Source: Brachypodium distachyon (Eukaryota > Streptophyta > Magnoliopsida > Poales > Poaceae). From it: a DNA stretch of 64,000 bases. Made by a program: the position numbers and the translations under genes. The stretch spans positions 18,830,624-18,894,623 of the forward strand of contig NC_016134.3 in assembly GCF_000005505.3 (NCBI RefSeq), read 5' to 3'. Within the stretch, counting starts at the first letter, position 1; each line of letters opens with the position of its first letter. The notes beneath the pieces were generated by a model. It saw only the letters and a list, made by a program, of their open reading frames with translations, did not search any database and was not told where the DNA came from. This document shows positions 11,239-22,800 of the stretch, piece by piece.

Positions 11239-11339
11239 AAGGCTGGTGGCGGGCACCCCCCACTGTTTCCTGCTTCCGTCATTGCCTCCCAAGCTCTCCG
11301 CGCCCCAACTCTAGCCAAAGTCACTCCCCACTCCCGCCG

Positions 11340-14300
11340 ATGTCTTCCAAGGGCCAGAACCAACCTAAGGGGAGCACCAGCAGAGGAGAGAAGCGCGAGA
11401 AGGCCAGCAAGGAGCTGTCAGAGCGAGCACGCAAGGATGAAGAGATGCGGGCCAAGTTCGCCTTCTTCTCCCCCGGGTACAACAGCGAGGGGGTGGAGAA
11501 GCTGGTCTTGGCGCTCGCCACCAAGCACAATGAGCATGGGCCGACGCGAGTTCTCCCCGTCGACGCAGAGCGCGACCCGCAGTACTTCCGGATTTTCGGG
11601 AGGTACATCCTAGCCGGGTTCGTGCCGTCGCATTCTTTCTTTCTGCCATCATGGAGTCGTACGGGCTCATCATGGCTCAAATTCACCCCACGTCATTCTT
11701 CACATTGGCTGTCTTCCAACACCTCCGTGAAGCATTTGTGGGGATGATGCCGTCGGTGGCTTTGTTTCGCCACTACTACTACCCGAGGGTGGAGGCGAAG
11801 GCTCCCCTGTCCTCGGGAGTGGTGTTCCGGTTCCGCGACAAGCTCAAGTCGGAGTTCATCCAGCTGGGGAAGAGGAAGATTGAGAGCGATTGGCGCCGCG
11901 ACTGGTGCTGGGTGCGCACCGACGAGCTCTAGGATTTTCACGAGGAGCCCCTCGGACCCCAAAGGGCTCTGACGACTGCACTCTCCGTGACCAGAAGGAC
12001 GAGGAGCTGCCCCCGATCTGCGCCAAGATCAGGGCGCTTCGTGAGGCTGGGCACACGGACACGGACGTGGCGCACCGCTTCATCGTGAGGCACGTGGCTC
12101 CCCTGCAGCGGCGCTCACATCCGGCATGGATGTACACTGGGCCGGGAACCCGGACCCAGCTGCAGCGCACAAAACTCTCGCCATACGAGAGATAGTTCTG
12201 GGTGAAGGGCATCACCGGCGAGGATGATGCCCTCCGGTTGCTGCCGCTTGGAGCGCACCCGCTCCACGCCGGGATCTCGAACTCGGGAGCCCGGGATCTC
12301 CCACTCTGCGATGAGTGGGGGATCGTGGAAGACCCCTCGTCAAAGCTCTCCCCCCCGCAACCCATGCCTCGCACAGATAAGGAGTCGGCTGCCGAGTCGG
12401 GGAAGGGTGGCCAGGACCGGGGCTCCGCCAGGCCAGAGGACTTGGACTCCGACGATTCCTCACTGGACGTCGGAGGAGACTCAGGGTCGTGCTGGAGGGG
12501 GACGAGGACGAAGACGACGTCCCCCTGGTGAGGCGGTCCGCGGCAGAGCGGGCGAGCAGGCGGGAGGCCAGCCCGTAGCCTCAGACGCCTTACGTCGATG
12601 CGGGGACTGGGGCCTCCGCCGGCAGCGGGGCAGCTACAACAGCCGTCCCGGCTACCCCGGCTGCTCCGCCAGTTCCCCCCACACGAAGCGGCCCCCCGGC
12701 GAGAAGCATCCTGGCGGACATGGTGCTCAAGTTTGACGTTGCTCTAAATATTTCGGTTTTCACAAATTTTACATATTGTGCTAGCTTACTTCCGCATTTC
12801 CCAGGTCTTCAAGGAAGAGGGGGCAGGCCAGTACTTCGCCGGCGGCCCCGGCCAAGAAACCCCGCCCGACGTCGGGCGGCGGTGACAAGGACGCCGCTGA
12901 TGTGGCTGTTACTGCGGCGGCAGCTGCCGCTAGGGACACAAGGGTCCCCGACCCGAGCTTGCAGGGCACCGGCCCGACAAGAGGTACGCGCAAGCTTAAG
13001 TACTTCCTCTTCTAACTTTTTTTCTCCGCTGCCTTCTGACACGGAGTCCCCCGCAGGGTCCATGACGTCCGGCGGGAGAGTCCTGGCAGCTGGCGGGGCC
13101 GTACACTAGGCCGCTAGCAAGACACAGCAAGGTACAGTCTTCTTTCGCCCATCTGCGCCATCTTCTAGACTGACGCAGGTGTTCTTCGTGCAGTAGCCGG
13201 GGATGTCCGAGCTGCGCCCGCGCCCAACGAGGTGCGGGAAATCAACGTCACCGGCGAGGTCGACGATGATGCTCCGGAGGAGGTTGCCTCAGCGGGGGAC
13301 GCGACTGCTGCCGCAGGGAGCGCCACGCAGACGGCGCCATCTGCGGCAAGTGACATGGGGCAGCCTCTGCCGGCCGAGGCATGCAGCAGCGCCCTGGAGA
13401 AGCCCCTGAGCCCCCAGCCCGCCCCTTTGGTCTGGCAAGGAGCGGCGGGACTCGGCCAAGCGGGAGGCACGTCACCGAACCCTGACGTGGCCTCGAGGTC
13501 ATAGACGGTTGTGGCAGGGTCATCCTCCTCCGCCGGAGCCGCCTTCAGCCTGGTAGCAGGGGAGCTCGCTGAGCGGTCATGGGGTCAGATCACTTTCGAC
13601 CACAGCGTGTTCCAGCAGGGGCACCAGGTAATCGACAACATCCAGTAGCAACATCGGATGTTCGTCGATTTCTTCAATGATCCAGCGCCTCTGTCGCGAG
13701 GTCGGAGAGCTAGAGACGGTGGCTGCGACGGCAGCCGAATCGTCAGCGCGCCTGGAGAAGGAGCTGCAAGACCAGGCTCGTTCCCGGGAGTGCGAGCTGG
13801 CGGGGCAGCTCAAGGCCGCCCAGGATGCTGGCTCGTCCCTTCAGGGCGAGTGTGACATGGCGCAGCAGGAGCTCTGGTTCATCGACGAGGACAACACCAA
13901 TAAGGCGTCCGAGATCGGTAAGCTGAAGGGAATGCCGCGAGCACAAGCTGCAGACCCAAGAAGCTCGTGGTGCATGCACCGAGCTGCGGGTCCTAGGACG
14001 GGGGAGGTAGCCAGGCTGAAGAAGCTGGGGGACTCGGCGGCGGAGGCGCTGCAGGGGTTCGACATCCCGGTGACCTCCTTCGACGGAGCGAACATGGGCA
14101 GCTTCACCTCCTTTTTTGCAGATTTCGTTGGCCGGTTGCACGGCCTGCATAACTGTGTCACGGCTTTCGGGGACCGGTAGGTCGGCCTCCCAGCCGAGCA
14201 AGTCGCTGGGCAAATTCTTACCTGGGTCCACTCCGCCCACCCCGACTTCCCGTTCAAGTCGGTCTTCGACGCCTGGTCAGATGAAGAAGAGGCCAAGACC

Positions 14301-14480
14301 CATTGGGAAGCGGTACAAGGCGTGGTGGATGAGATGGTGGCGCGGATGCAGAGCAAGGCTGATGAAGCTTAAGCTGCCGACGAAGAAGCCGCCGGAGGAG
14401 GCCCCGGTGTCGAGGAGGCACCTGACCCCGACGCTGCTGCCCCGGGAGCACCTTTTTGTTACTCTGAATGTTATCCGTGA
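11340..14480 (+). pseudogene. antisense extra gene of element A (Transposase_28 domain plus coiled coil)
   Basis: The gene starts at ATG 11340 (MSSKGQNQPKG). The N-terminal part holds the domain Pfam calls Transposase_28, 'putative gypsy type transposon' (about 11450-11800). A charged, low-complexity middle follows, then a coiled-coil C-terminal part (ELAGQLKAAQDAGSSLQG near 13795-13850; ALQGFDIPVTSFDGANMGSF near 14048-14110) ending at TGA 14478. The biochemical role is unknown. Breaks relative to copy B: loss of one 4-bp TTTC unit near 11635 shifts the frame; TAG stops at 11930, 12193, 13502, 13646 and 14178 stand where B mostly has Gln codons; a TAA lies at about 14370; the donor of the first intron (near 12735) is deleted; and about 325 bp of the coiled coil are missing at 13678. 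Confidence 0.75.
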
Positions 14481-14897
14481 ACTCGTTCGTTCAAATTTTA
14501 TTTTATCCAATGCCATTTTACTTGCTTTTCCGCTTACGACTAACTTGCCGGGGGGAGGCTCTGTCTCTCCCGTGCTTTAACCTTGTGTATCCGGGGACTC
14601 ACCAACTACATGCTTGGCCAGACTAGGGACCCGGGACGGACCCATGGTACCAACCCAGGGCCAAACAGCAGCGGCTCGTCCGTCCGCCTGCGGGTTACCT
14701 ACCCCAGCACGCACTCGTCCGGGACGGACCCGCGAGCCACGTGCGGGGGGCGTCCTCCCTCCACAAGCGCCCTTTCAACACTCCGGCTACACGGGGACTG
14801 AGCTTACCTCGGCAAACCAGTGTCACTAAAGGAAGAACCAAGGACTCGAGACAAAGTACTTAGCTTTCCGTTCTCTCTTCTCTTGGAGCACCTTGTT

Positions 14898-14986
14898 GAG
14901 AGCCGTGGCAAGGACGCGGTTGCAGTGCACCCTCCAGCGACACACACGGAGGCATGCACCCCCACTGCGTCTTGGCGACGCCTCTC
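14898..14986. other. foldback 1 in the convergent spacer of element A
   Basis: An 89-nt inverted repeat: arm GAGAGCCGTGGCAAGGACGC pairs with the complement ending GCGACGCCTCTC. An inner stem (GTGCACCCTCC with GGAGGCATGCAC) closes on a ~12-nt loop. About 30 of 38 positions pair, allowing G-U. It lies between the 3' ends of the plus-strand extra gene and minus-strand pol. Element B has the same foldback at 33766-33854, with the same length. Confidence 0.65.
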
Positions 14987-15020
14987 GCCTCTTGCACTGC
15001 CATTTCTGGTGTCCTTCCAT

Positions 15021-15108
15021 AAGAGATGTGCAGGGCCACGATGGTGGAAACACCCTCAGCGACAAGCGCAGAGGGATGCACCACCATCGCCTCTCTGCGA
15101 CATCTCTT
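15021..15108. other. foldback 2 in the convergent spacer of element A
   Basis: An 88-nt inverted repeat: AAGAGATGT pairs with ACATCTCTT, CGATGGTGG with CCACCATCG, and ACCCTC with GAGGGA around a loop AGCGACAAGCGCA. It shares its loop region with foldback 1 (CACCCTC[C]AGCGACA...GGAGG/GAGGG..ATGCACC), so the two look like a tandem duplication. The copy in element B (33889-33977) carries a compensatory change in the outer stem. Confidence 0.7.
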
Positions 15109-15801
15109 GCTTTCTTGCCCGTTGCTGGTGCCGCGCTTGCTCCGGTCTTTAAATAGCCAGAGCGCTGCCCTTGCCGCCACCCGCACGGGACCGCCGGTTG
15201 ACGCATGGAGGCATTGGCCCTATCTCAGAGTCCTGCATCAAGCCTCGAAGTAATTGCCATATACGTACAGCTTACCCACAAGACGACGACACCCGTGACC
15301 GCTCCATGAGGGCCACCGTGCGCCTTCGTCACTGCTTTTATCCTGCATGTTAGATCTTTGCAATGTCCAGGTTTTTTTTCGAAATACACGAAAGAGACAA
15401 CACTGATTGGATAACCTCCTGCTTCCCAGCCCCCGGGCACAGAAGAGTCGACCTCAGGCTTGGGTGTGAGCATCTTCTCTATTCCATGGTGCCACGCTGG
15501 CACGCAGCGTGTTGTGAACGGGTTCACCAATGACTGGACCTCGTTCCGGGGCAGCCCGGGAACGAGCTTGGTTTTCGGGGTTCTAGCAGCCCCCTGCTCA
15601 CAGCCAACGATGAGGAGGCAATTCTGTGCACCTAGAGCAGGAGAAAGAAGCACACATTAATAGTAAAGCACAACACTTACGGAAGCTACACTTATCTTTA
15701 TTCAACTTTGCGCTAGTGGATTACAATCGGGCCTTCCCCGGCTACACTAGCTTAAAGAGGCACGCTGCCGCAGCGTCACCCGTGGGTAAGGCACCACCGT
15801 T

Positions 15802-17230
15802 TCACGGGTAGAACTTGCGCAGGTGCGCAATGTTCCAGCCATTGGGCACCGGCAAGCCTTCTACAGTTTCAAGCCGGACAGTCCCCGGTCTGGTCACCTG
15901 CACTTCCCGGAAAGGGCCTTGCCAGTTTGGACTCAACTTGTTCCCGGCCTTCGATCCTTGTATCCGGCACAGGACGAGGTCTCCAACCTCGAGCCCCCGG
16001 GGTCGGACTCTCCTGTCGTGATAACGAGGGAGCCCCTGCTAGTAGCCTGCACCTTGCATAGCAGCCCGGTATCGAATCTCCTCGTTGAAGGTAAGGTCAT
16101 CAATCCTCTGTGCGTGTTGGCTCTTGTCGCCGTGCGCGCGTACCCGAGGTGACCCATGCTTGAGCTCGAGGGGCAGCACAGCTTCTACCCCGTAGAAGAG
16201 GGCAAACGGAGTTTGGCCCGTTGCCCGACTTGGTGTGGTCCGTATCGACCACAACACGGGTTGGAGTTCTTCAACCCAGTGTTTCCCGTGGCCCTTGAGC
16301 TTGTCAAAAGTTCTCTTCTTGAGCCCCCGCAGTACTTCTGCGTTGGCGCGCTCCACTTGCCCATTGCTCCTCGGATGAGCGACGGAGGCAAAGTGAATTT
16401 TAGTGCCCATGTCCTCGGAGTAAGCTTGGAACATCGCACTAGTGAATTGTGTGCCATTATCAGTGATGATGCCGTTAGGCACACCAAACCGACACACAAT
16501 GCACTTGAAAAACTTGATGGCCGCCTGTGCTGTGACAGCTCGGACAGGCTCCACCTCGATCCACTTCGAGAACTTGTCGATGGCCACGAGTAGGTACTCG
16601 TAGCCGCCAACTGTTCTCGGTAATTTCCCGACGATGTCCAACCCCCAGACTGCGAACGGCCACAAGGACGGGATGACTTGCAGGGCTTGCGCTGGCTGGT
16701 TGCTCTTCTTGGCGTGAAACTGGACTAGTTGTTTGGCATTGGCTAATGATGTTGGCCAGTAGAAGCCGTGCCGGAATGCTTTCCCAGCTAGCGCCCTGGA
16801 GGCCACATGGTGCGAACATGTGCCTCGATGGATATCCTCCAGCGACGTGTGCCCTTCCTCCTGGGGCACGCTGAGGAGCATAACTCCGTTAGGACGCCTC
16901 CGGTTGAGATCCCATCCACTCGAGCATACACCTTTGCTTGCCCCTCGCTCCGCAGCAACGTCTTTCTCCGGGAGGGTCCCGTCCTTGAGGTAGCGAACAA
17001 TATCTGTCCCCCAGGGTGGCGGTTCCCGACTCGCGCATGCCATGAGTTTGGTGGCCTGGTGCCCCGCAGCTGCGGGGTCTCCTTGGGTCACCGGAGGGGC
17101 TTCCCCGACAACCGTCTTGGGATCGATAGAGGGCTTCAACTGCCTCTGTACGAACACCCCAGGAGGCACCTTGCTGCGTTCCGCTACCCACTTGGATAGT
17201 TCATCCCCAACAAAGTTGTCCTTGCGCTAG
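15802..17230 (-). pseudogene. integrase region of pol, element A
   Basis: On the minus strand this encodes the integrase of a Ty3/Gypsy pol, which joins retroelement cDNA to chromosomal DNA. The core D-D-E residues are visible in WGLDIVGKLPRTVGGYEYLL (near 16640), ITDNGTQFTSAMFQAYSEDM (near 16460) and HPRSNGQVERANAEVLRGL (near 16370). The C-terminal part ends NGWNIAHLRKFYP and the stop TGA is at 15802-15804. There is no chromodomain. The zinc-binding HHCC region has lost 18 bp at 16723/16724: copy B reads LVKTCEACQFHTKK where A reads LVQFHAKK, so both cysteines of the HHCC motif are gone. A frame change near 16039 separates the C-terminal part. Confidence 0.85.
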
Positions 17231-17850
17231 ACGTGCTCAAACCTAAGTCCCTTGAACTTGGACTCCAGTTTTCGCACCTCTTCCATGTACGCTGCCATTT
17301 GGGGGCAGTCGTAGTCCTTGTTCACCTGGTTTATCACGACTTACAAGTCCCTGCGAACAACCAGGCGCTTGATGTCGAGGGCGATTGCCGCGCGTAGCCC
17401 GGCCAGCAGCCCTTCGTACTCCGCTGTGTTGTTGGTGGAGTTGGCGAAGTCGAGTTGTATCACGAATTTGAGTTGATCTCCAGTGGGCGACTCGATCACC
17501 ACTTCGACACCAGCGCCCTGCAGGCAGAAGGCGTCGTCGAAGTACATGACCCAGTACCCTTCGTCCAATTTGCTTCGAAGGCTTGCTTCCGGCTCTTCTT
17601 CCTCTATGCCCGTTGACGTCCACTCCGTGACAAAGTCGGCAAGAGCGGCGCCCTTGGTGCTCTTGGTATTCGTGAAACGCAGCCAGAACTCCACCAGCTC
17701 CATTCTCCATTCGGCCACCCTCCCAGTGGCTTCACGGTTGATGAGGGCCCGTTCCAAGCAGAACCCCGACACTACCGTGATGCTGTGTGCCTGAAAGTAA
17801 TGGCGCAGCTTCCATGAAGCGAGCAGGATCCCAAGCAAAAGCTTCTCGAC
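17231..17850 (-). pseudogene. RNase H region of pol, element A
   Basis: The minus strand reads ALADFVTEWT, then GYWVMYFDDAFCLQGAGV and NNTAEYEGLLAGLRAAIAL. This is the RNase H fold that degrades RNA in RNA-DNA hybrids during reverse transcription. The first catalytic Asp (YFD) and the Glu of AEYEGLLAG are kept, although the usual YFDGA is YFDDA. A TAA/TAG-rich junction follows RRDL near 17341, where B continues. The region links RT to integrase in normal Gypsy order. Confidence 0.75.
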
Positions 17851-19281
17851 CTACGGGGACTGTACCCGAGCATCGCGCAACACCATGCCGACGAAGTACA
17901 CGGGGTGCTGCACTAGCCGCTTGCGGGGGGCAGCCTGAGTGGACTGCCCCTCGGCTCCCGGGGCAGAGGTGGTAGCCGGGGGTTCCTCCGGCTCGCCGAG
18001 AGCCCCCGGCCCCCCCTGTTTCAGCCCCGGGACTTGTTCTTCCCTCTCGGCATCGAGCATGGAGCTCACTACCTGGTCTATTGCTGCCAAGGATAAGAGC
18101 AACGGCTCGATGGCTTGGGGGCGACGAGGACTGGTGGCGACTTCAGGTACCGCTTCCGCCTCGAGGGTCCAATTGATTGGGCCCTTCTTCTTCATCACCT
18201 TGAAGAAAGGCAAGGCTCGCTCGCCCAGCCTTGAGATGAAACGCCCGAGCGCTGCAACGCAACCGTTGAGGCGCTGGACGTCTCTAACCTTGCAGGGGGC
18301 CTCCATCTGCTTGATTTCCTCGATCTTCTGTGGGTTGGCCTCGATTCCCCGGTGAAACACCAAGAAGCCCAGCAATTGCCCCGAGTCCATGCCGAACGTG
18401 CACTTCTCGGGGTTAAGCTTAAGCTTGATCATGCGGAGGTTATCGAATATCTCCCGCAGGTCGCCGACGAGCGAGTCCCCACACCGCGACTTCACGACGA
18501 TATTGTCCATGTAGGACTCGATATTCTGGCCCAACTGGGGTCCCAGACACTCGCACAAAGCGCGCTGAAATATCGAGCCCACGTTCTTCAGCCCAAAAGG
18601 CATGCATGTATAACAGTAGCAGCCAACCGGGGAGATAAACGCTGTTTTCTCCTCATCTTCGACCGCAATCTTAATCTGATGGTAGCTGGAGAAGGCATCC
18701 AGAAAGCATAAAGACTAGCAACCTATTGTGGAATCTACTATTTGATCGATCCTGGGTACAGGGAAGGGGTCCTTAGCACATGCACGATTGAGATCACTAA
18801 AATCTACACACATGCACAATTTATTCTCAGCCTTAGGGACTACAACAGGATTTGCTAACCAAGTAGGGTACAACATTTCCCTGATTGCCCCAGCGGTCTT
18901 GAGCTTCTCCACTTCTTGCTGGATGAAGTCCTTACGTTCCTGTGCTTGCCGGCGAACCTTCTGCTTGACGGGTGGGCTAGAGCTGGAGTTGCCCTCGGTG
19001 TCCTGTCCGGGAGTGGCTCGTGCCTTCTTTTGTGCGGGCTGTTCACTCGCAAGTGGATCCTCGTTCCTGGCAACGTCGTAGTCGCCGGGATCTGCCACTG
19101 CGGAGCCCTTTATGACCTCACCCACGCACCAAGCGGCGTCCTTCAAATCGCACTTGATGGAGAGTACACCGTATGTTGAAGGCATCTTCATTATGCCATA
19201 GGCGCAATGGGTTGCCGCCATGAACTTGATCAACACCGGCCGACCAATAATCCCGTTGTACGGTAATGGGGTGTGAGCCAT
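17851..19281 (-). pseudogene. reverse transcriptase region of pol, element A
   Basis: The minus strand shows an RT fold: LYPTWLANPVVVPKAENKL and VDFSDLNRACAKDPFPVPRI (near 18750-18870), CYTCMPFGLKNVGSIFQRAL (near 18560-18620) and LNPEKCTFGMDSGQLLGFLV (near 18360-18420). The catalytic YMDD box is YMDN at 18502-18513. The second Asp is changed by a single C-to-T on the plus strand at a CpG, which should abolish polymerase activity. A TAG interrupts the frame near 18715. Downstream (17851-18150) lie the connection segment and a divergent tether rich in Pro and Glu. Confidence 0.85.
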
Positions 19282-19297
19282 GTCGAAAATGATGTGC

Positions 19298-19627
19298 TCA
19301 GTCCGGAAAGCCTCCCGAGACCGGGAGCGTGATTTGCCCCATGGGCTGCACCACTCCGGGGCTGATTCCCCGGAATGGGTCGGTGGGCTTCATCTGCTCC
19401 AGAGGTAGCTGAAACTTCTCCACCAACTTGGCTAACAGGAGGTTAAGGCTTGCCCCGTTGTCCACTAGAACCTTGGTCACCGTCACATTATTTATGATCG
19501 GTGACACCACGAGGGGCAGTACCCTGATCCCAAGGGACGAATCGGATGATCGTCCGAGTTGAAGGTGATTGGCACATGCGACCACCTCAACGGTTGTTGT
19601 GCCTCCACACTGGGGAGAAGGGCACAA
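19298..19627 (-). pseudogene. aspartic protease region, element A
   Basis: The minus strand encodes IINNVTVTKVLVDNGASLNL followed by a hydrophobic stretch, PFRGISPGVVQPMGQI. This is the retropepsin-like protease that processes Gag-Pol. The catalytic motif is DNGAS, a variant of D-[ST/G]-G-[AS]; related Gypsy elements often have DGGSS or DGGAG here. Separate frames before and after show frameshifts. Element B lacks this region completely. Confidence 0.7.
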
Positions 19628-19894
19628 ACCTCACGCGGTGTGAGACGTGAGAGCAGATGCTCCCCCATGGATGCAGGCGACGTCGCGGGGCTCCTGAAGC
19701 CGAGTTCGTCGGCGTCGTCACTGCAGTCGTCCTCGCGTTGTTTGGCGCAAGGCTTGTCGCGTCCCCGGGGAGGCCGGTCCTTACCACCACGGGCTTGACC
19801 GCGACCCCCCACGGGTTCTCCCTTGTTGCCGCCGGCTGCGCCACGGCCCGCTCCGTTGCGGGGTTTGTTCGGGCAATCTCGGGAGAGGTGCCCG
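19628..19894 (-). pseudogene. gag C-terminal part with the second half of a zinc knuckle, element A
   Basis: The minus strand continues the CCHC knuckle cut by insertion C. The half GHLSRDCPNKP lies here, next to 19895, and the first half CFNCEDI lies beyond the insertion near 24563-24590. A basic Gly/Arg-rich tail (GGRGQARGGKDRPPRGRDKP) follows. The motif binds nucleic acid during packaging. Confidence 0.75.
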
Positions 19895-19899
19895 ATATC

Positions 19900-22800
19900 T
19901 GTAACATCCCAGAATTGGAATTTTCCAATTCTGGAATGTTAAATAAAATAATTATTTTAATTAAAATATTGGCTTTGGAATTATTTTGGTTGTGAATTTC
20001 TGAAGGATTTGAAATTTTTAGGACTTATTTAAATTTTTTCACACCATGTTAGAATATTCAACAAAAGAGTGGATTAATATGACTATCCAAATTATACAAC
20101 ATGGTTGGGACATTTATGTAAGTTCAAAGTTATTCTATTTTGGACCCATATGCATCTTATGATTTCCACCAGATTATTGTTTGCATCCAAATAAATCCTA
20201 TGTCCTATTTGAAGGATTTACTAACACACTAAGATTTCAATTTGGATGCCATGACCATTTGAGAGCATCGATTGAATATTTAAATGGATCAGAAATGTTC
20301 TCCAACATTTATCTAAATGTTAAAGAGAATAATATGACTTTCACAAGTATATGGTTGGAAAACATATTTAATGATTCGCCTATGTTTTTCCCATATTTGC
20401 TTTGTCGTGTTCATTTTGTTTTCGAGAGGAAACTATCAAATATTCGAGAAGAGGATAACGTGACATCGTCGTGTGCAAATGTTATTCCAACATTTATTCC
20501 GTCGTTGAGATTGGGATAACATGACTTCCCAAATATATATATATATAGTTGGAAACATCTGCGATGGTTTACATGATTTCAGATTTGGTGTTATAAAGCT
20601 ATTAGGGAATTTTGTTGAACCGTATAATTATTATAAGATATTATTTGGAGTTCATCAAATGGGGTATTTAGCTAAGGAAGGGTTTTAGTGCAAAATATGC
20701 CAACCTAATATTTTGTTGGAGTTTAAACTAATTTATGAAACAAAGGTTTCATAGTACAATTCAAAACCTATTTTATGTATTACTTAATAAAGCTCTAATG
20801 ACATTTATATAAGCAAAAGTATTTTTACTTATTTGATTTTGAAAGGATTTAAGTTCCAAAAGTTCACACTTTGGAGGATTTGAATCTGCAAATTTACTGA
20901 AGTTTATTTGGACTTATTTGGAGTTAGGAATCAAAACTTATTAATAAAAAAAAAGGAAAAAAAAAAGATTGGACCGACCCAACTGGGCCGGCCCATCTCC
21001 ACCGAACGCCCCAGCCAGCCACGAGCACGAGCTCGTGCTTCCTCCTCCTGTGCATGTAAGAATCCTTTCTTTCCATATTTCCTTTCTTCAATTTCTTTCC
21101 TTTCCGCGCGTCTCTCTCCGAAAAAAAAACACCCCATCAATCCTCACCATCCCGGGAACCCATTCAGGAAACCAATTTGAAGTTTCCTCTCATTATCGCA
21201 GTTTCCAAAACAGGCGCCCCGAATGTCGGCCGTCGACAACCACGCCCGATCTCCCTCCTCGGCCACTATAAAAGGATTCCACGCGCGTCACTTTGAGCCT
21301 TTGCCTCTCCTCTCCCATTTCCATGTAGAAAGTTTGGCCTCAAAACCTCTGTACAGCCGGCTACGTTGACGTCTTCCTCCGCCGGTCACCGCCACCATTG
21401 TTGCCGGTGAGATCACCCCGAACCCCCGTTCTTCGATTCCTTTCACCGGTAGACTCATGTGACCCTTACCTACCTTTTTGACAAGGTTTCGTGACCACTT
21501 GATGCCGTTGTCTGCGCCATCCCCGACCCCATGCCAAAGCCGTGCCCGGAGCTCCGCCCGTCGCCATCCGGAGATGCTACGACCGCGCAAGCCGCGTCAC
21601 GGTGTCCGCTTCAACTTCTTCCATGGCCCCATCGACCCCCAGGTCAACATCTTTGCCGTCCTCCTTCAACTCCGGCGAACTCCGCGTCTTTTCCGGTGAG
21701 CAACTTTTCAGCCGCAGCAGTTTTGATTAGCCATGTTTAGAAGCCCATATCTTTTGATCAATGTATCATTTTTGGCCGAATCTTTCTGTTGTAGTTATAT
21801 CACGTCCACCTCTCTAGACCAGCTAGATTGTATAGCCCGTCTCCATGATCCTCAGTACGGCATCTTCATTGAAAATTGCTATTCACAGTATGCTGTTTCT
21901 GGATTAGCCACCTTTTGAAATTAATATAAATTGTTCCATTGATCCGTTTGGTTCCAAGACTTCTGTAGTTCATCAATTAGATCATGTTTTACACATTAGT
22001 GTACACCTTGCACAACTTAGGATTCATCTACAGAGGTGCATCTTCAATCAAAAGTCGTATCTGTTAACACTGTCACATCAGTTAGCTGTTTTCCGGAGCT
22101 TATATCTTTTGACCCATTATTTCAAATTTAGATGATTATTTCTGTCATGTCAAGATCAAATCCAAATATAAATCCTAGACCTCTTTTAACACCTTTCCAA
22201 GTTCATCCACACTAGTGCATCGTCATTGCAAAACAGTACCTTCAACAGTTTCCCACACTTGGCCAATTCTAAGCCTTTAGTTACAGAAACTTTGTTATAG
22301 ATTAGCCTGTTTTGTAAGCCTGTATCTTTTGACTCACAACTCCTATTTAGGTTAAACCAGTGGATTTTGAAATCTTGATAGATATAGTTTAATTCATCCC
22401 ATTGGCCCACTGTCTTTTGAAGGCATTAGTACCAGTAAATTTTCAGTAGAAGTTAGTATCTTTAATCTGTCAGAATCAGACTAGCCAGCTTTGCAAGCCA
22501 GTAGCTAATTCTCTGTAGATCCTTTTGGGATGCGACTTGTTGGGTTAGCAAGTACAATCTTAATACTATCCAGTAGTATATTTTTCATCCAATGTTCTGC
22601 CATTTAGCACCATTTTCCAAACAGCCAAAGTATCTAAGTTATAAAAGTTCATATAGATTTAAATTCCAGACTTAGCCACACTAGTCCATGCCCAACCAAA
22701 CTTTGTATCTGTTAACACTATCTTATTGATTAGCAATGTTCCAAAGCCCATACATTTTGATCCATATTTTCAAACCAGTTCATTATTTCTGTACCTACTA

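Noticed and set aside
11340..14480. Host gene for the Transposase_28/coiled-coil protein
   Set aside because: The same gene lies at the same place relative to pol in a second retroelement copy with defined LTRs, so it is element cargo.
16156..19140. Plus-strand open frames of 70-145 codons over the pol region of element A
   Set aside because: They overlap integrase, RNase H and RT coding on the minus strand and show no family features.
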